From assembly GCA_010015745.1 (NCBI GenBank), contig ML978154.1:124001-188000 (forward strand): a DNA stretch of 64,000 bases, in the 5' to 3' direction. This document shows positions 11,295 to 22,814 of this stretch, one piece after another. Positions within the stretch are counted from its first letter, which is position 1. Every line of letters starts with the position of its first letter. A program made the position numbers and the translations under genes. This stretch comes from Setomelanomma holmii (lineage: Eukaryota; Ascomycota; Dothideomycetes; Pleosporales; Phaeosphaeriaceae). Below the pieces are notes generated by a model. It had not been told where the DNA came from, searched no databases, and was given only the letters and a program-made list of their open reading frames with translations.

Positions 11295-13432
11295 ATGCCT
11301 TCCCTACCAGGCTTCTCCGATAATACTTTCAAGACACACGGCGACTTCAAGACTGCCTCCATTAGTCTCCTTCGTGCCCTCAAACCGTACCAATCATCGG
11401 GAGGAGCACGCATAAAGCTTCCTCTGGTCACTGGCACACATTTCGACGATGTCGCCGCCCAGCTGGAAGGCTTCGCTCGAGCATTATGGGCCGTTGGTAC
11501 GCTTCTACACGCTTCTCTTGTCACTCAAGCCGAGTATGACGAGTTGATCGAACCATATATCAGAGGTCTGGCAAATGGTACTAATCCCCAACATCCGGAG
11601 TACTGGGGACCTGTTGTGCTCAGGGATCAACGCATGGTCGAGATGGAGATAATCTCCTTTGCATTGTTGGCGGCTCCAGATGCGATGTTCCGTGGGCAAA
11701 GCGATGAAGCCAAGAATAACATAACAGAATGGCTGAAGACTATCAATGGCAAGGATTTCCCGATCACAAACTGGCTGTGGTTCAGAGCTATGACGAATCT
11801 GGCACTCGTGAAAGTATGCGGTGTGCCACATGGTGAGGTCGTCGATGCTATGAAAGCGGATCTGGACCTCATGGAGCAGTTCTATCTCGGCGAAGGCTGG
11901 GCAGCCGATGGTATTTGGAGCGACGCAGGCCGACAGGCAGACTACTATTCTGGCAGCTTCGCGATACAATTCTCGCAGCTGATTTACGCGAAGATGGCAG
12001 AAGACATTGACCCTGTGCGCTGTGAACAATTCAGAAGTAGAGCAAAAGAATTTGCTTTGACATTCTGGCGATACTTTGACACGAATGGTGAGTCGAATGA
12101 CCGAAATGTGTTAGATCGGGCCACTGAAGCTATACAGGCGCTGCTATTCCATTTGGTCGGAGCCTGACATATCGCTTAGCTTTTGCAGGCTTCTGGTCCG
12201 CTGTCGCTTTCGCGGAGGTGGAACTCACATCTCCTCTCGATGACTGGGGCGTTGTCAAAGGGCTTCTCCTGCGCCACTTCAGGTGGTGGAGCAACAGGCA
12301 CGATTTTTTCAATGTTGACGGAACACTGACAATCGGCTTTGCTTATCCAAACTACTATATGAGCGAAGACTACAATAGTCCGCAATCGCCATATTGGGCG
12401 CTGAAGTCTTTCCTCGCGCTAGGACTGCCCGAGAGCCATACTTTTTGGACCGCAACGGAGAAGCCACTGCCAGTCACCTCGACCATAACTACGACACCAG
12501 TACGACCACCAATGCACATTGTGTGCAGCACGGAACATCATCATTTCCTCCTCTCTACTGGACAATATTGCCCATGGCCTCTAAAAGCTACAGAGGCGAA
12601 GTACGGCAAGCTCGCTTACTCCTCTCACTTCGGATTTAGCGTCCCAACCGGCACCTTAATTCAACAAATCGCACCGGACAACACTCTCGCGCTTAGCAAA
12701 GACGATGGCGATGCATGGCGCGTTCCGTGGAAAGTCAGCGAACATGCTTTTGGTGAAGCCGTGTTACGGAGCAAAGACCAGGCAATCGAAACTCTCCCGA
12801 TGCTCATGAGCACGTGGAAACCGTGGAAAGACGCTGACATCGAAGTAACCACACATCTTGTGTCACCATCGAAGCGTTGGCCTGACTGGCATATTCGCAC
12901 ACATTCGATCAAGAACTTAGGATCAAGCACAGTCAAGATAAGATCCGTCCAAGGAGGCTTCGCGATTCAAGGACGAGGTGCTAAGCCCGGTGAGGTGCTG
13001 CCTTTGCTTGAAGACGTTCGGAGCCTGGCGAAATCGCAAGACGAAGCGTTTCCTGAAGGCACACTCCAAACTTCAACCGGCGCGCTCATATGTTCCAATG
13101 CCGGAGCGAGTGGTATTCGCCCCATTGATGTCCTCGGGCCCGACGGCAACGCGTCAGGTATACTGAAAGGCACTGAGCGACCCGAGGTTCTCAAGCCAGA
13201 TGCAAACACCAACTTGATGTGGCAACGGACTCTGATCCCAACGATTGCGGCAGAGTCCGAGTCAATGGAGAGCATTCACCTGGTCTCTGCTGTGTTTGCA
13301 TTGGCGAGAACGGTGGATAGAGAAGAACGTTATGCTTCATTAGACATCGCGAAGTTGTGGGATGATGTGCCGGTGGTGTCGATCGCGCATGTAGGTAGTG
13401 GGCTTCCTGAGTGGTATATAACACTTTACTAG
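11295..13432 (+). CDS. DUF2264 protein (probable glycan-active, GH154-like)
   Basis: Two exons (11295..12087 and 12138..13432) joined over a 50-nt intron give 695 residues. The N-terminal half matches the DUF2264 (PF10022) pattern: LLRALKPYQSSGGARIKL, QLEGFARALWAVGTLL, EYWGPVVLRDQRMVEM, NWLWFRAMTNLALV, DLMEQFYLGEGWAADG and GRQADYYSGSFAIQFSQLI. After the intron come GRSLTYRLAFAGFWSAVAFA and the conserved SPQSPYWALKSFLAL. The C-terminal half is the beta-rich part of the family. There is no signal peptide, so it is probably cytosolic. Some DUF2264 proteins, as I recall, are classed as GH154 beta-glucuronidases and sit in bacterial glycan-utilisation loci next to GH88/GH105. Here GH88 follows directly, tail to tail with 99 nt between. 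Family confident, activity inferred. Confidence 0.88.
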
Positions 13433-13531
13433 AGCGGAGAGAAGAAGGATAAGAATGTCATTGTACAAGGCGGCTACGTGATTGCATATGGTGCATTGAT
13501 GTATCCTGAATACCTACAGATACTCGAGAGC

Positions 13532-15069
13532 TCACAGCAAGCCTGCTCTCAGCAGCTTATTCCCAAACTCCAGCAAGTAATAATCTGCATACACCAACCC
13601 ATGGTCTTTATACTTCCTATGCGCATGCTCGTTCCAATTTGTTGTACTGTTGCGCAGAATGCATTCGAATCCGCTCTCTTTGATCTTAAGCTCACTACTC
13701 CCGCTGTTGCCATTCACCATGCCCTTGGCGGGTACTTCGAAGGACGCCAAGTCGCGATCATATGACATGTCCAGTGTCTGCGAAACGACTTCCAGCGCAA
13801 CATCGAGGAAGTTGGTAGAGGTAAGCTGCTTGGCAGTAGACGCAGGCAATGACTGGAGAGACTGGTGAATGATGAGAAAGCCGTTCGCCGCGATAACGCC
13901 AGCCGAGACGTCGCGCAGCGGTTCCGCTACGTTCTCTTGGGGCGCATCAAAGTCCCACAAGGGCACCTTTGCGTGATGCCACTTCTCTTCGCCCTCATTC
14001 ATCCTTCGCAAGAAGTATTCTGCGCATCCTATCGCCGTCTCGAGGTATTTGACGTCCTTCGTCCAGCTATATGTTTGCGCGAAGCCCATGGTCGACCAAG
14101 CTTGGCCTCTGCTCCAGGTGGACTCGTCTTTCCAGCCTTGGTTGGTCATTTTTGCTTGTGGTTGCCCTGACTGTGGATCAAAGTTGACCAGGTGGTAGCT
14201 TGAGTAATCAGGACGGAGGATCTCGTGAATGATGGAGTCAGCATGATGCGTTGCTATGTCAATTAGACTCTGGTCGTTCTGCTGATGGCCGACATAATAG
14301 AGCAAATCCAGATCTAGTACCATTAGCCATGTCTGCCTTTCGAAACGGTCATTGAATACATACTGCACATGCTATCAATGATAACCAAGAAGTTCGTGTT
14401 CATGTCTGTGATGGAGTATCGGTCATTGATAGCAACGTCCCAGCTTCTTATCGCCTTCACACGATTATCATATCTCGAAGCTAGAGCATACGCAGCATTG
14501 ACCACGGACTGTAAGCTTTCCGTGTTGCCGGTCAATTCCCAGTCCTTCTGCAATGCTGACTGGACGATAAAACCCATATCGTGAGTATCAGTGCGTTTCG
14601 ACATTTCATTGATTGCCACACCGTAATGCCGTCCGAGCTTGAGCACTTGCTCTTGAAACTGTGGACGAATATGCTCTGGTATATTGACGGTCTGAGGATA
14701 TTTCATTGCGCGCTCCAGAATTGAGTAGATGCATCCAGGGAAGAAACCACAAGTCCAGAAGTCGGCTTCGCGCTCCTCATACTTTCCTGCCTCTGGTCCA
14801 ACTTGGGGTACTGTGTGCGGGTATGAAGACAAAGGGGCCTGCGTAGTATCAGGTCCGATTCTGGAGCGATGTTCACACTGCTCACCTGCTGCTTGAGACC
14901 GCGTTGCGCGACTTGAAGGATTTTTACTAAGACATTCTCCGAGTATAGATCGCTGAGGTCCACACCTTTGACGCTACGGATCGTGAGTTTTTGAGAAGGT
15001 GCGTACGAAATGCTTCACCTACCTTGCAAGCTTGCCCGCTTTCTTCACTTGTTCCGTAGCGCCAACCAT
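13532..15069 (-). CDS. GH88 unsaturated glucuronyl hydrolase-like
   Basis: Four exons with introns 14974..15022, 14839..14885 and 14314..14363 give 463 residues starting MVGATEQVKKAGKLA. Family landmarks are ADFWTCGFFPGCIYSILER, RTDTHDMGFIVQ (the Asp of the family's DxHD motif), NTNFLVIIDSM joined by splicing to CNLDLLYYVGHQ (second catalytic Asp), DESTWSRGQAWSTMGFAQTY and the C-terminal HGLVYADYYLLEFGNK. GH88 enzymes hydrate the 4,5-unsaturated uronic acid left at the non-reducing end after lyase action on acidic polysaccharides and release it. No signal peptide is visible, which fits intracellular cleavage of imported oligosaccharides. It is divergent from the secreted GH5 gene and convergent with the DUF2264 gene. 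The specificity (glycosaminoglycan, gellan, pectin or arabinogalactan type) cannot be read from the sequence. Confidence 0.9.
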
Positions 15070-15758
15070 TCTGTGTACGAGATGGCTTCAAGGTCGCTTC
15101 GGGCGACTCAAATGTTGATGTTCAAGACCGAACCAAGTCAATCCGGTCTAACAAGATGCCAGATGCCTTCGCAGCTATTTCCTCAAGAATTCAGAGACAG
15201 CAAGCTCAACGATGAACGATGAGTACCATCGAATGGCCGGACAGACCAAGTTCCACTAGAGGTACGACAGTCGTTACCTTGAGAAGTACCCTGCATCCTG
15301 TCGGTGGCGAAGCTAGTGATACAATCGATAACGGGACAATTGCCTGCGAGCCGGAGCGCAGGCAAAAGGCGGGATGCGCATTTCCCCGCCTTCCGATTTG
15401 AACAGAGGCAAATCACCCGAAGTACCGAACACGAAGCACGGTCTTGGAAACGCATTCTTGTGACCGAATGACATCGTAAGCGCTGATCGCTTCTTGGAAG
15501 GATTGTCGTTCCTGGCACCGTTGCATTTGGTTAACGTGCTCCGCTCCGACCGCATGAGCATCCCGCGTTGCTCGTGTGAACCCTGACAGTCTTGGGTTCT
15601 CCGCGTTTTCCCCACAATACGCATGTTTCTAGCCTTGGGATGCGCGCAACGTAGATGCACTGTCGATTCGGCGGAGCTAATTTGGCCGTCGATATGAACG
15701 CGGTCGGCAAGATCTGAGCAATGTATAGAGCGTATCCGAATACCAGGGGCTTTCCGAA
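15070..15758. promoter_or_regulatory. Divergent region, GH88 and GH5 genes
   Basis: About 690 nt lie between the GH88 start (minus) and the GH5 open frame (plus). It should hold both promoters and probably the unresolved first exon of the GH5 gene. Open frames here (for example 15313..15867, minus) lack domain character. Confidence 0.35.
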
Positions 15759-17160
15759 GTGCTTGCCATAAAACCATTGGTCTCGTTGGACACGTTACAA
15801 TTGCAAGATGTTGTTTCGGGCGCTTCTCTCTGGATTGCATTGAGCTCTTTGGCTCTGGTCGTACCATCGTCTCGACCGAAGCGAGCAGCCTCTATCCTGC
15901 CGCTGTCCACCAAGGGACGCGACATCATCGATGCTAATGGCGATGTATTCCATTACATGTCCACAAACTGGCCGGGCCACCAAGAAATCATGATTCCCGA
16001 AGGTTTGCAGCATTCGTCCCTCGAAGATATCGTTGCTTGGTTCCCAAAGCTTGGTCTCAACTCAGTCCGCCTCACCTTTGGTATTGAGATGATCGATGAT
16101 TATCTCGCGAATAGTCCCAATCAGACTCTGGAGAGAAGTGTGATCAATGCCCTTGGGCAAGCCAATGGCACGATAGCGCTCGATCAAATTTTGAGCAGGA
16201 ATCCACAGTTCACCAAAGAGACGACAAGACTAGAGGTCTGGGACGCCGTTGGCAAGGAATTGTCGAACCAGGGCATCTTTATCCATCTAGACAACCACGT
16301 CTCGAAGGCGTTCTGGTGCTGCGGTGAGAACGACGGCAACGGATGGTTTGGAGAGAAGTATTTCGATGTCGGGAAATGGAAGCGCGGACTGGTCTTCATC
16401 ACACAGCATGTGCGTATCTAAGCTCCTTTTGTCGGCTGCGGTCTAATGGAAGTAGGCGAAGGAGAACTGGCCCACATTCGGGTCTGTAGGACTGAGGAAC
16501 GAGCTAAGGAATGCGGCCGTCTCGGAGCCAGTCGACTGGTATACCTGGTATGTCCACATGACGGCCGCTGCCGAGGCCGTCCATGAGGCCGATCCCAATG
16601 CTCTTATCTTCTTCTCTGGACTTTCGTACGACACATACATCGACCCCATCCCTCTTGGGAGGACGCTTAACGGCACTGTTGGCAAATCAACAGCCAACAA
16701 GACCGCCCAGTTTGTGCCAGCCGACTTCGCGTACAAAGACAAGGTTGTGCTTGAGATACACAAGTACGACTTCGAAGCCACCCAGGATGATTATCCGACG
16801 TTCAAGCGAAAGTGGTACCAGAAGGGTTTCCAGGCTCTCAACGCGACAGACCCAGCAACGAAGTACACCTTCCCAATGGTGATATCGGAGTGGGGTTTCA
16901 TAAATAACGGAACTTATTGGAATCAGACGACTTACGCAAAATGCTTAGTGGAAATGGTGGAGGACTATCAAGTCAGCTGGCAGAACTGGGAGCTGTCAGG
17001 AAGCTTCTTCCTTCAGACACGACCAGGAAGGACACCAAATGCCACGATCCAGGGTTTGGAGGAGTTCTGGGGAATATTGAATTACGACTGGTCGGCTATA
17101 AGATCGCCCATCACTCTGGAGAATTCGTTGTACAAGATGATTGCCGCAATTCGTAAATAG
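15759..17160 (+). CDS. GH5 family glycoside hydrolase (cellulase fold), secreted
   Basis: Exon 15759..16409 and exon 16456..17160 join over a 46-nt intron (ITQH to AKENWPTF) for about 450 residues. A hydrophobic stretch SLWIALSSLALVV near the front looks like a signal peptide or anchor. The start is not resolved: this frame opens with GTG and has no early ATG, so a short 5' exon is likely upstream. GH5 landmarks are GLNSVRLTFG, IFIHLDNHVSKAFWCCGEND, the acid/base Glu in GSVGLRNELRN, and the nucleophile Glu in TFPMVISEWGF. LEIHKYDF carries the conserved His-x-Tyr type loop. Several N-glycosylation sites (NGT, NQT, NAT) fit a secreted protein. It would hydrolyse a beta-linked polysaccharide; the subfamily is not assigned. 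Position between GH88 and an MFS carrier suggests a joint role in glycan use. Confidence 0.85.
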
Positions 17161-17905
17161 TGGACTCTGTCCTATCAATTGATGATCGAAGGATTCATCG
17201 TTTGCCGTGCTTCGCTTTCGTTTCTTGAACGCTATGATTGTATTATAGTGTTGAATGAAGAGTTGTACAACTTCTGCCGTCTCGCGTCGCGTCTGAGGTC
17301 CTAGCGCGTGGAAAGCGCGTCCCACGACAACGACGCCATCGCCTCAAAAGCGCTAAACCTCAATTCTTACTTCACAATGCTTTACTTCGAAGTAAGAGCG
17401 CATACATCAGCCCCGAAATCAGTACAAAGATGCATCCACTTCGGCTGGTTGCATGGCAGTTTGCTTCCATGCCATAGTGAGTCAACCTCGGTACGCGTCG
17501 GGCACCTCCCACCGGAGTCAGTGCAGGACCTCTGCCACGGTCCTTGATGCTCAGATGTCGTCACCACGCCACCCAGGATTCTCGAACGATCTTCCAAATT
17601 TCGAAGCCCCTCGGCTCTCGGTACAATTCCCTCCACGCAATTGTTCACAGAGGTCCTGCCCCAAGAAGCCACCCCGCAGTTCACTAACCGAAAGCGCAAA
17701 TTCCCCGATGCCCGGTTGCATGGTTCTTCGCTGCCTTTCCCCAGGCCTGATATTGAACCATGAGCGCGCTACATATTGACCTACCGGGTATCTACAAAGT
17801 GTCATTGTTGGTAGCACCGAGGATCTCCCTTCCCCAGATTCTCCGCACCACTGTGTTGGGTTGACCGCGCCGCAACCACACAGCACGAACCCTCGAGACG
17901 AGACG
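17161..17905. promoter_or_regulatory. Intergenic, upstream of MFS gene, with palindrome
   Basis: About 745 nt separate the GH5 stop from the MFS start. No gene is apparent. A perfect 14-bp palindrome TTACTTCGAAGTAA lies at 17382..17395, and an overlapping 8-bp inverted repeat CTTACTTC/GAAGTAAG at 17366..17396 could form a hairpin. Confidence 0.4.
17382..17395. promoter_or_regulatory. 14-bp perfect palindrome
   Basis: TTACTTCGAAGTAA is fully self-complementary and lies about 510 nt upstream of the MFS transporter start and 220 nt past the GH5 stop. It may be a dimeric regulator site or part of a 3' hairpin for the GH5 transcript. Function is not established. Confidence 0.3.
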
Positions 17906-19551
17906 ATGGGGCTCGAGGCAGGAAGAGGAGAGTTCGATACTAATATTATTGCGCCTGCGGAGGCGCCAAAACGCTCGCCGTGGAAGGCGTGGATGTATCT
18001 GTGGGAATGGTATCCGAAACATTACCCTGCCGAGGAGAGGAAGTTGCTGAGAAAGATGGATGCATGTCTTTTGACGTTCTGCTCGTTCATGTGTGAGTCG
18101 ATGCAAAGATCTTCTTTCGGACCGACTCATGGACTAATCATTATAGTCTTCCTGAAATGGCTTGATTCGTCCAACGTCAAAAATGCGTACGTCTCAGGCA
18201 TGAAAGAAGAGCTCAGTCTATACGGCAACGAATACTCGCTCTTCGACACTTTCTACAACTGTGGATATCTGGTCTTTCAAGTCCCATCGCTGCTCTTGCT
18301 ATCCCGACCCAAGATCGCCCGCTGGTATCTACCAACGATGGAGGTTTTATGGTCCGTCGTCACATTCACGCAAAGTCAAATGCGAAACCGTAACGACATC
18401 TATGGTACTCGCTTTCTGCTGGGCATATTGGAGACCCCTGTAGCTTCTGGCACAACATACGTCCTCGCATCCTGGTACCGACCTGAGGAGGTCTTCAAAA
18501 GGACTGGTGTATGGTACGTGTCGAATAACATTGCTGTGATGTTCGGTGGGTACTTGCAAGCCGCTGCATACAAGAACCTCAACGGAGTCCATGGAATGGC
18601 AGGCTGGAGATGGTTGTTCATCATCGATGGAATCATCTCCCTTCCCATTGCACTCGCTGGGTACATGATCTTCCCGGGTCTGCCGAGCAGCAGCAAGCCG
18701 TGGTGGCTCACGCCTGCCGAGCACGAGCTGGCTAAGAAGCGCATGGTCAACGCAGGAGTAGCTCCAAGTAAGGAGCTCAGCTGGTCCGTCATCAAGCGCA
18801 CCTTCACTCGCTGGGAGTTCTACATGGGTGTACTTTGCTACACTTTTTTTCTATCCTCATCCTATCCACACGGACAGATGGCTATCTGGCTCAAAGACCT
18901 TGCTGCTAAGCACCCAGGAGCATACACTGTCCCACAGGTCAACACTATACCGACCGGTGCTCAAGGAGTCTCTGTCTTTGCTGCGCTTCTAGCCACCTCG
19001 CTTTGCATGGTCTACCCGCTATGGTCCATCTTCAGTATCGTCGAAGCGATCTACCTAGTTGCAAACATCAGTCTCTTAGTGTGGAACATCCCCAAAGGAT
19101 GGCATTGTAAGTTCTTCCCAGGAACTAGCCCGGGAACATAGACACCGCTAACATACACGCAGTTGCATGCTACTACATCCTCGGCGTCTCAGCTGCCGTC
19201 ACGCCAATCCTCATGCCATTCATCAACATGGCCTTGCGCGACGACGCCGAAGCTCGCGCTGTGACTATTGGCGCTATGCTGACTGCAGGCTGGGCGGTGT
19301 TCTCCTTTTACCCTATTACAGTCTTTCGAATCGTCGAAGGACCACGATGGAAGAAGGGTTACTCGGTCAACATTGCGTTTATTGTTGGTTGCTGGAGCAT
19401 GTTTTTATTCATGCAGTACATGTACCGCAAGAGCGAGCGAAAGCGGGCGGAAAGGATGATTGCGGCTGGTGCGAAGGATGAAGAAGATATGATGGCGCTT
19501 GATCAGAAGGATGCGAGTGAGATCAGGGAGTATAGTACGGAGCAAAAATGA
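17906..19551 (+). CDS. MFS transporter, ACS/allantoate (Liz1-like) family
   Basis: Three exons (17906..18092, 18147..19106, 19163..19551) give 511 residues from MGLEAGRGEF. Introns are 18093..18146 (54 nt) and 19107..19162. The signature start is ERKLLRKMDACLLTFCSFM then FFLKWLDSSNVKNAYVSGM and GNEYSLFDTFYNCGYLVFQ, as in fungal pantothenate (Liz1/Fen2), allantoate (Dal5) and nicotinate (Tna1) carriers of the anion:cation symporter group. Further blocks are YGTRFLLGILETPVASG, ASWYRPEEVFKRTGVWY and GMAGWRWLFIIDGIISLP, with about 12 membrane spans and a charged cytoplasmic tail. Substrates in this group are mostly small organic anions, so a uronate-like substrate is possible given its place after GH5 and GH88, but pantothenate remains the default guess. 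The first intron is a stopless multiple of three, so its retention would add 18 residues. Confidence 0.9.
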
Positions 19552-20424
19552 GGGGGCTTGAAGTACTGCATCTTTCCATCTGTTTTGAGACACAGCTGAA
19601 TGCTCTCGTGCATGTTGAGTCAGTTAGGACCAATTCGATGAGTCGTCAAAGACCTTGAAGCTCCTCTTGCCTATATATACTTAGCGCTGTCTGAAGTTGC
19701 ACGTGAAAAGCCCCTCTCCACTGAGCAAGGCATGAGAGAAGAGCCTTCAAAAACGATTTGCACAGAATATGACCACAGGGTTAGGTTCGCGATGACGACG
19801 ACCGAAAAGCCATGTCAAGCCGAAATCTCACGATGAAGGTGCCCAGGAACTCACGGTACCGCCCCAACAAGACCCATGAAAGCAAAATTGCATCCTCCGC
19901 TGTCATGCAAAAGTCACTCGAAATCCAATCTCTTATCATTTTCACCATGTCAAAAGTGTGTCGTTGCCGCTCCACACCCAGCAGTGCCAGCCAACCATAC
20001 CTCTAAACAGTCGGCCCTGTGGCCCACCCTTCCCCGCATAACGGGCTACTAGCGTGCCCCGCTCTCCTGCATGTCCAAACATCGTGAAATTTGTCTCGCC
20101 AAAAGCCACAGCTTATTCCTTCCTCAGGCGCGTGACAAGCCAAGGTGTTGGGTGGCGATCGCGATTCGAGATGCGTGCTTTCTCGTTCCGAGATCAGGTG
20201 CGACGAATCGTATGGCTGTGTGTCCGCGGAAGTCACGATGTGTGGCTCTCTCAGCCAAGGTGTTGAAAGGGCAAGAGTTACGCAGGGTGTTGAAATTACA
20301 TCACGCTCTTGCTGGCAGTATATGTAGTGGCCAGGTACGCGCGTGCTTCCCGGAATATCCAATTCGACCGGCTCTCACTTGCGACTTCACTTGTCTTTCG
20401 ACTTCACGGCCTTGAATACCGACA
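19552..20424. other. Intergenic, no gene seen
   Basis: About 870 nt lie between the MFS stop and the SDR start. Open frames (for example 20003..20362, minus) have no protein character. It probably holds the MFS 3' UTR and the SDR promoter. Confidence 0.35.
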
Positions 20425-21536
20425 ATGACATCCCTGCGTTCCAGATCGATGTTGTCTCGCTTCGCTCGCCCTGCGTCAGCAGCTATCCGACGTCAGCCAT
20501 TTGCGTGTTTCGTGCAACAACGCGGTCTTGCATCACATCAGGATGCGACATATCCTCAAGTTCCATATGAGAAGGGCGAGGCGGTTGGGACGAAAACATT
20601 CAGCCAATTCGACTTGAATGGCAAAGTCTTCGTGGTTACAGGTGCATCATCCAGTCCTCCTCACGTCTTCCAACCAGATGCGATGCTTTCGCAATTTAAT
20701 CTGACATGACTCTAGGCGGCGGACGTGGTCTAGGTCTCTGTATGGCTGAAGGACTCGGCGAAGCGGGTGGTATTGTTCACTGCCTCGATTGTGCGGCGGA
20801 ACCACCCAGGACATTCGAAGAAGCCGAGGCTCGCATAAGGGGTCGATCTGACGGCGACCTGCGGTATCATCAAGTCGATGTCACTAACAATGAGGCACTG
20901 GAGGATTGCGTTGCTGGCATTGCTGCAGAGAAGCGGAGGTTGGACGGTTTGATAGCAGGTCAGTCTGAGTCCATCTGAAGCTTCATTTTCAACTTTTGTG
21001 GCTAACGAAACACTGCAGCGGCCGGCATACAACAAGTCACACCTGCGCTGGACTTCAAGAAAGAGGACATCATGAAGATGCTCGAGGTCAACTATACCGG
21101 CGTATTCCTCTCCGCACGCGCCTGTGCCCGCCAAATGATGAAGTACAAGGTCCAAGGAGGCTCGATATGTCTGATCGCCTCAATGAGCGGGACCATTGCG
21201 AACCGCGGCTTCATCGCGCCCGTCTACAATTCGTCCAAGGCTGCGGTCGTACAACTAGCGCGAAATCTAGCCATGGAGTGGGGAAGGACAAACGCAGATG
21301 GCTCAGGCGGCATACGAGTCAACTCGCTCAGTCCCGGTCATATCGTAACGCCTATGGTCGAGGAAAATTTCCGCAGGGGTGAGGCCGATAGGGAGGAGTG
21401 GGAAAACAACTCCATGCTTGGTCGCCTAAGCACGCCAGAGGAATACAAAGCGGCGGGTTTGTTCTTGCTTAGTCGGGCTTCTTCGTACATGACCGCGCAC
21501 GACATGAAGATGGATGGAGGAACCACAGCTTGGTAG
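20425..21536 (+). CDS. Short-chain dehydrogenase/reductase with mitochondrial leader
   Basis: Three exons (20425..20641, 20716..20958, 21019..21536) give 325 residues. The N-terminus MTSLRSRSMLSRFARPASAA is basic, Ser/Arg-rich and lacks acids, like a mitochondrial presequence. Splicing the first intron (74 nt) gives the cofactor motif VFVVTGGGRGLGLCMAEGL (TGxxxGxG). The Asp in YHQVDVTN and the NAG-equivalent LIAAAGIQQ follow. The catalytic set is Ser in LIASMSGTIAN and Tyr-x3-Lys in APVYNSSKAAV, with INSLSPG-like VNSLSPGHIVTPM after. The closest families I know are fungal arabinitol/sorbose/mannitol-type polyol dehydrogenases; the exact substrate is not determinable. It lies at the edge of the carbohydrate island, so oxidation or reduction of a sugar product is plausible, but it could be independent. 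Confidence 0.88.
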
Positions 21537-21865
21537 GGTTGCATTCAGCATGTTTCGTTCTTTGTATGATATCTATACTTCGAGCAGTCTAGGCGAGGCA
21601 GTGGTGTCAGTGCACGAAATGCCTTCTCGCGAGTGACAGCTTGTAATGACTTGAGTTTCAAATCGAAACATGTAAATCCGTAGTGAAGTGATCGAGGAAG
21701 CGAGGGGTCACCCTTTCCATTCCACACCAGGGTCTCTCCACGCTTTGCCTTGCGTGGCCTAGCGCCACTCGCGGGACATCTGGCCCCTGCTTGCGCGACA
21801 CCTGTACAATTCGCGAATCCACACCTCAACCTCGAGCTTCAAAGCTCTCACACAAGCTCAACATC

Positions 21866-22620
21866 ATGGACCGGTTATCACGCCTCTTCAGCTGCGTGCT
21901 GCTCGTCCTGCTCCCGCTCGCCGCAGCCCTTAAATTCGATCTCCACGCCGTCTCACCACACGATGCTGCCAAGTACGAGCGATGCGTGCGCAACTTTGTA
22001 GCAAAGGATCAACTGGTCGTTGTCACGGCGATATTGGATGGGTATAGAGGCGATGGACAGAAGGTGGATATGCATGTATGTCTGACTGCACCTGAACCAT
22101 ATCCACGAAACTCTCCTTCCTCAACCTCTACAACACACCACATTCAGACAAATCAGTATACTGACTTGTGTGATAGATCCGTGACGCAATGGGCAACGAC
22201 TACCACCGCCCCAAAGACGTCGTCGGCGAAAACCGATACGCATTCACATCCCACGCCGACTCGGCCTTTGACGTCTGTTTCGAGAACGTGTACACCGGGT
22301 CCGCCAAGGCCGTCAACCCACGACACGTCGAGCTCGACATCGACATAGGAGCCGATGCCAAGGACTGGAACGCCATTTCGGCCGGCGAGAAGCTGAAGCC
22401 CGTGGAGGCGGAGCTGCGCAGGATCGAGGAGACGGTGGGCGAGATTGTTACTGAGATGGATTATTTGAGGGCCAGGGAGCAGAAGTTGAGGGATACGAAT
22501 GAGAGTACGAATGAGAGGGTCAAGTGGTTTGCGATTGGGACGATGGGGATGTTGATTGGGTTGGGCGCGTGGCAGGTTGTATATTTGAGGGCGTACTTTA
22601 GGAGTAAGCATCTCATCTAG
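21866..22620 (+). CDS. ERV25: p24 family cargo receptor Erv25 (p24-delta)
   Basis: Two exons (21866..22075, 22177..22620; 101-nt intron) encode 217 residues. A signal peptide (FSCVLLVLLPLAAA) precedes LKFDLHAVSPHDAAKYERC. The GOLD domain has the paired Cys in YERCVRNFV and FDVCFENVYTG. The stretches GADAKDWNAISAGEKLKP and LRDTNESTNERVKWFAI are nearly diagnostic for Erv25/p24-delta. A coiled coil (VEAELRRIEETVGEIV) leads to one membrane span and a short cytosolic tail ending YFRSKHLI, with the FF-type/dibasic COPII and COPI sorting signal. The protein cycles between ER and Golgi in COPII vesicles with other p24 members and selects cargo such as GPI-anchored proteins. Length and domain order are standard. 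Confidence 0.96.
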
Positions 22621-22814
22621 ATGGCATTGAGGAGGATAGAGCATGGCATGGATAGGCTTTATTGGCTAGTGAAGACATGGGATGATTGAAGTGGTGACAT
22701 CAGCGAGGCGTAGACTTCGGACAGACATGTATGAACATGAAAATTAAGGACACTGGGAGCATAGCTTTGAGCTGGCGTTTGGTAGGCATGTCTCAGAATT
22801 ATCATCGCTTCCCA

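Noticed and set aside
15313..15867. 184-codon minus frame between GH88 and GH5
   Set aside because: No domain, overlaps the GH5 5' part antisense, composition not protein-like.
20642..20715. SDR intron with donor after TGASS
   Set aside because: It would give TGASSSGGRG; the earlier donor gives TGGGRGLG, the proper cofactor motif.
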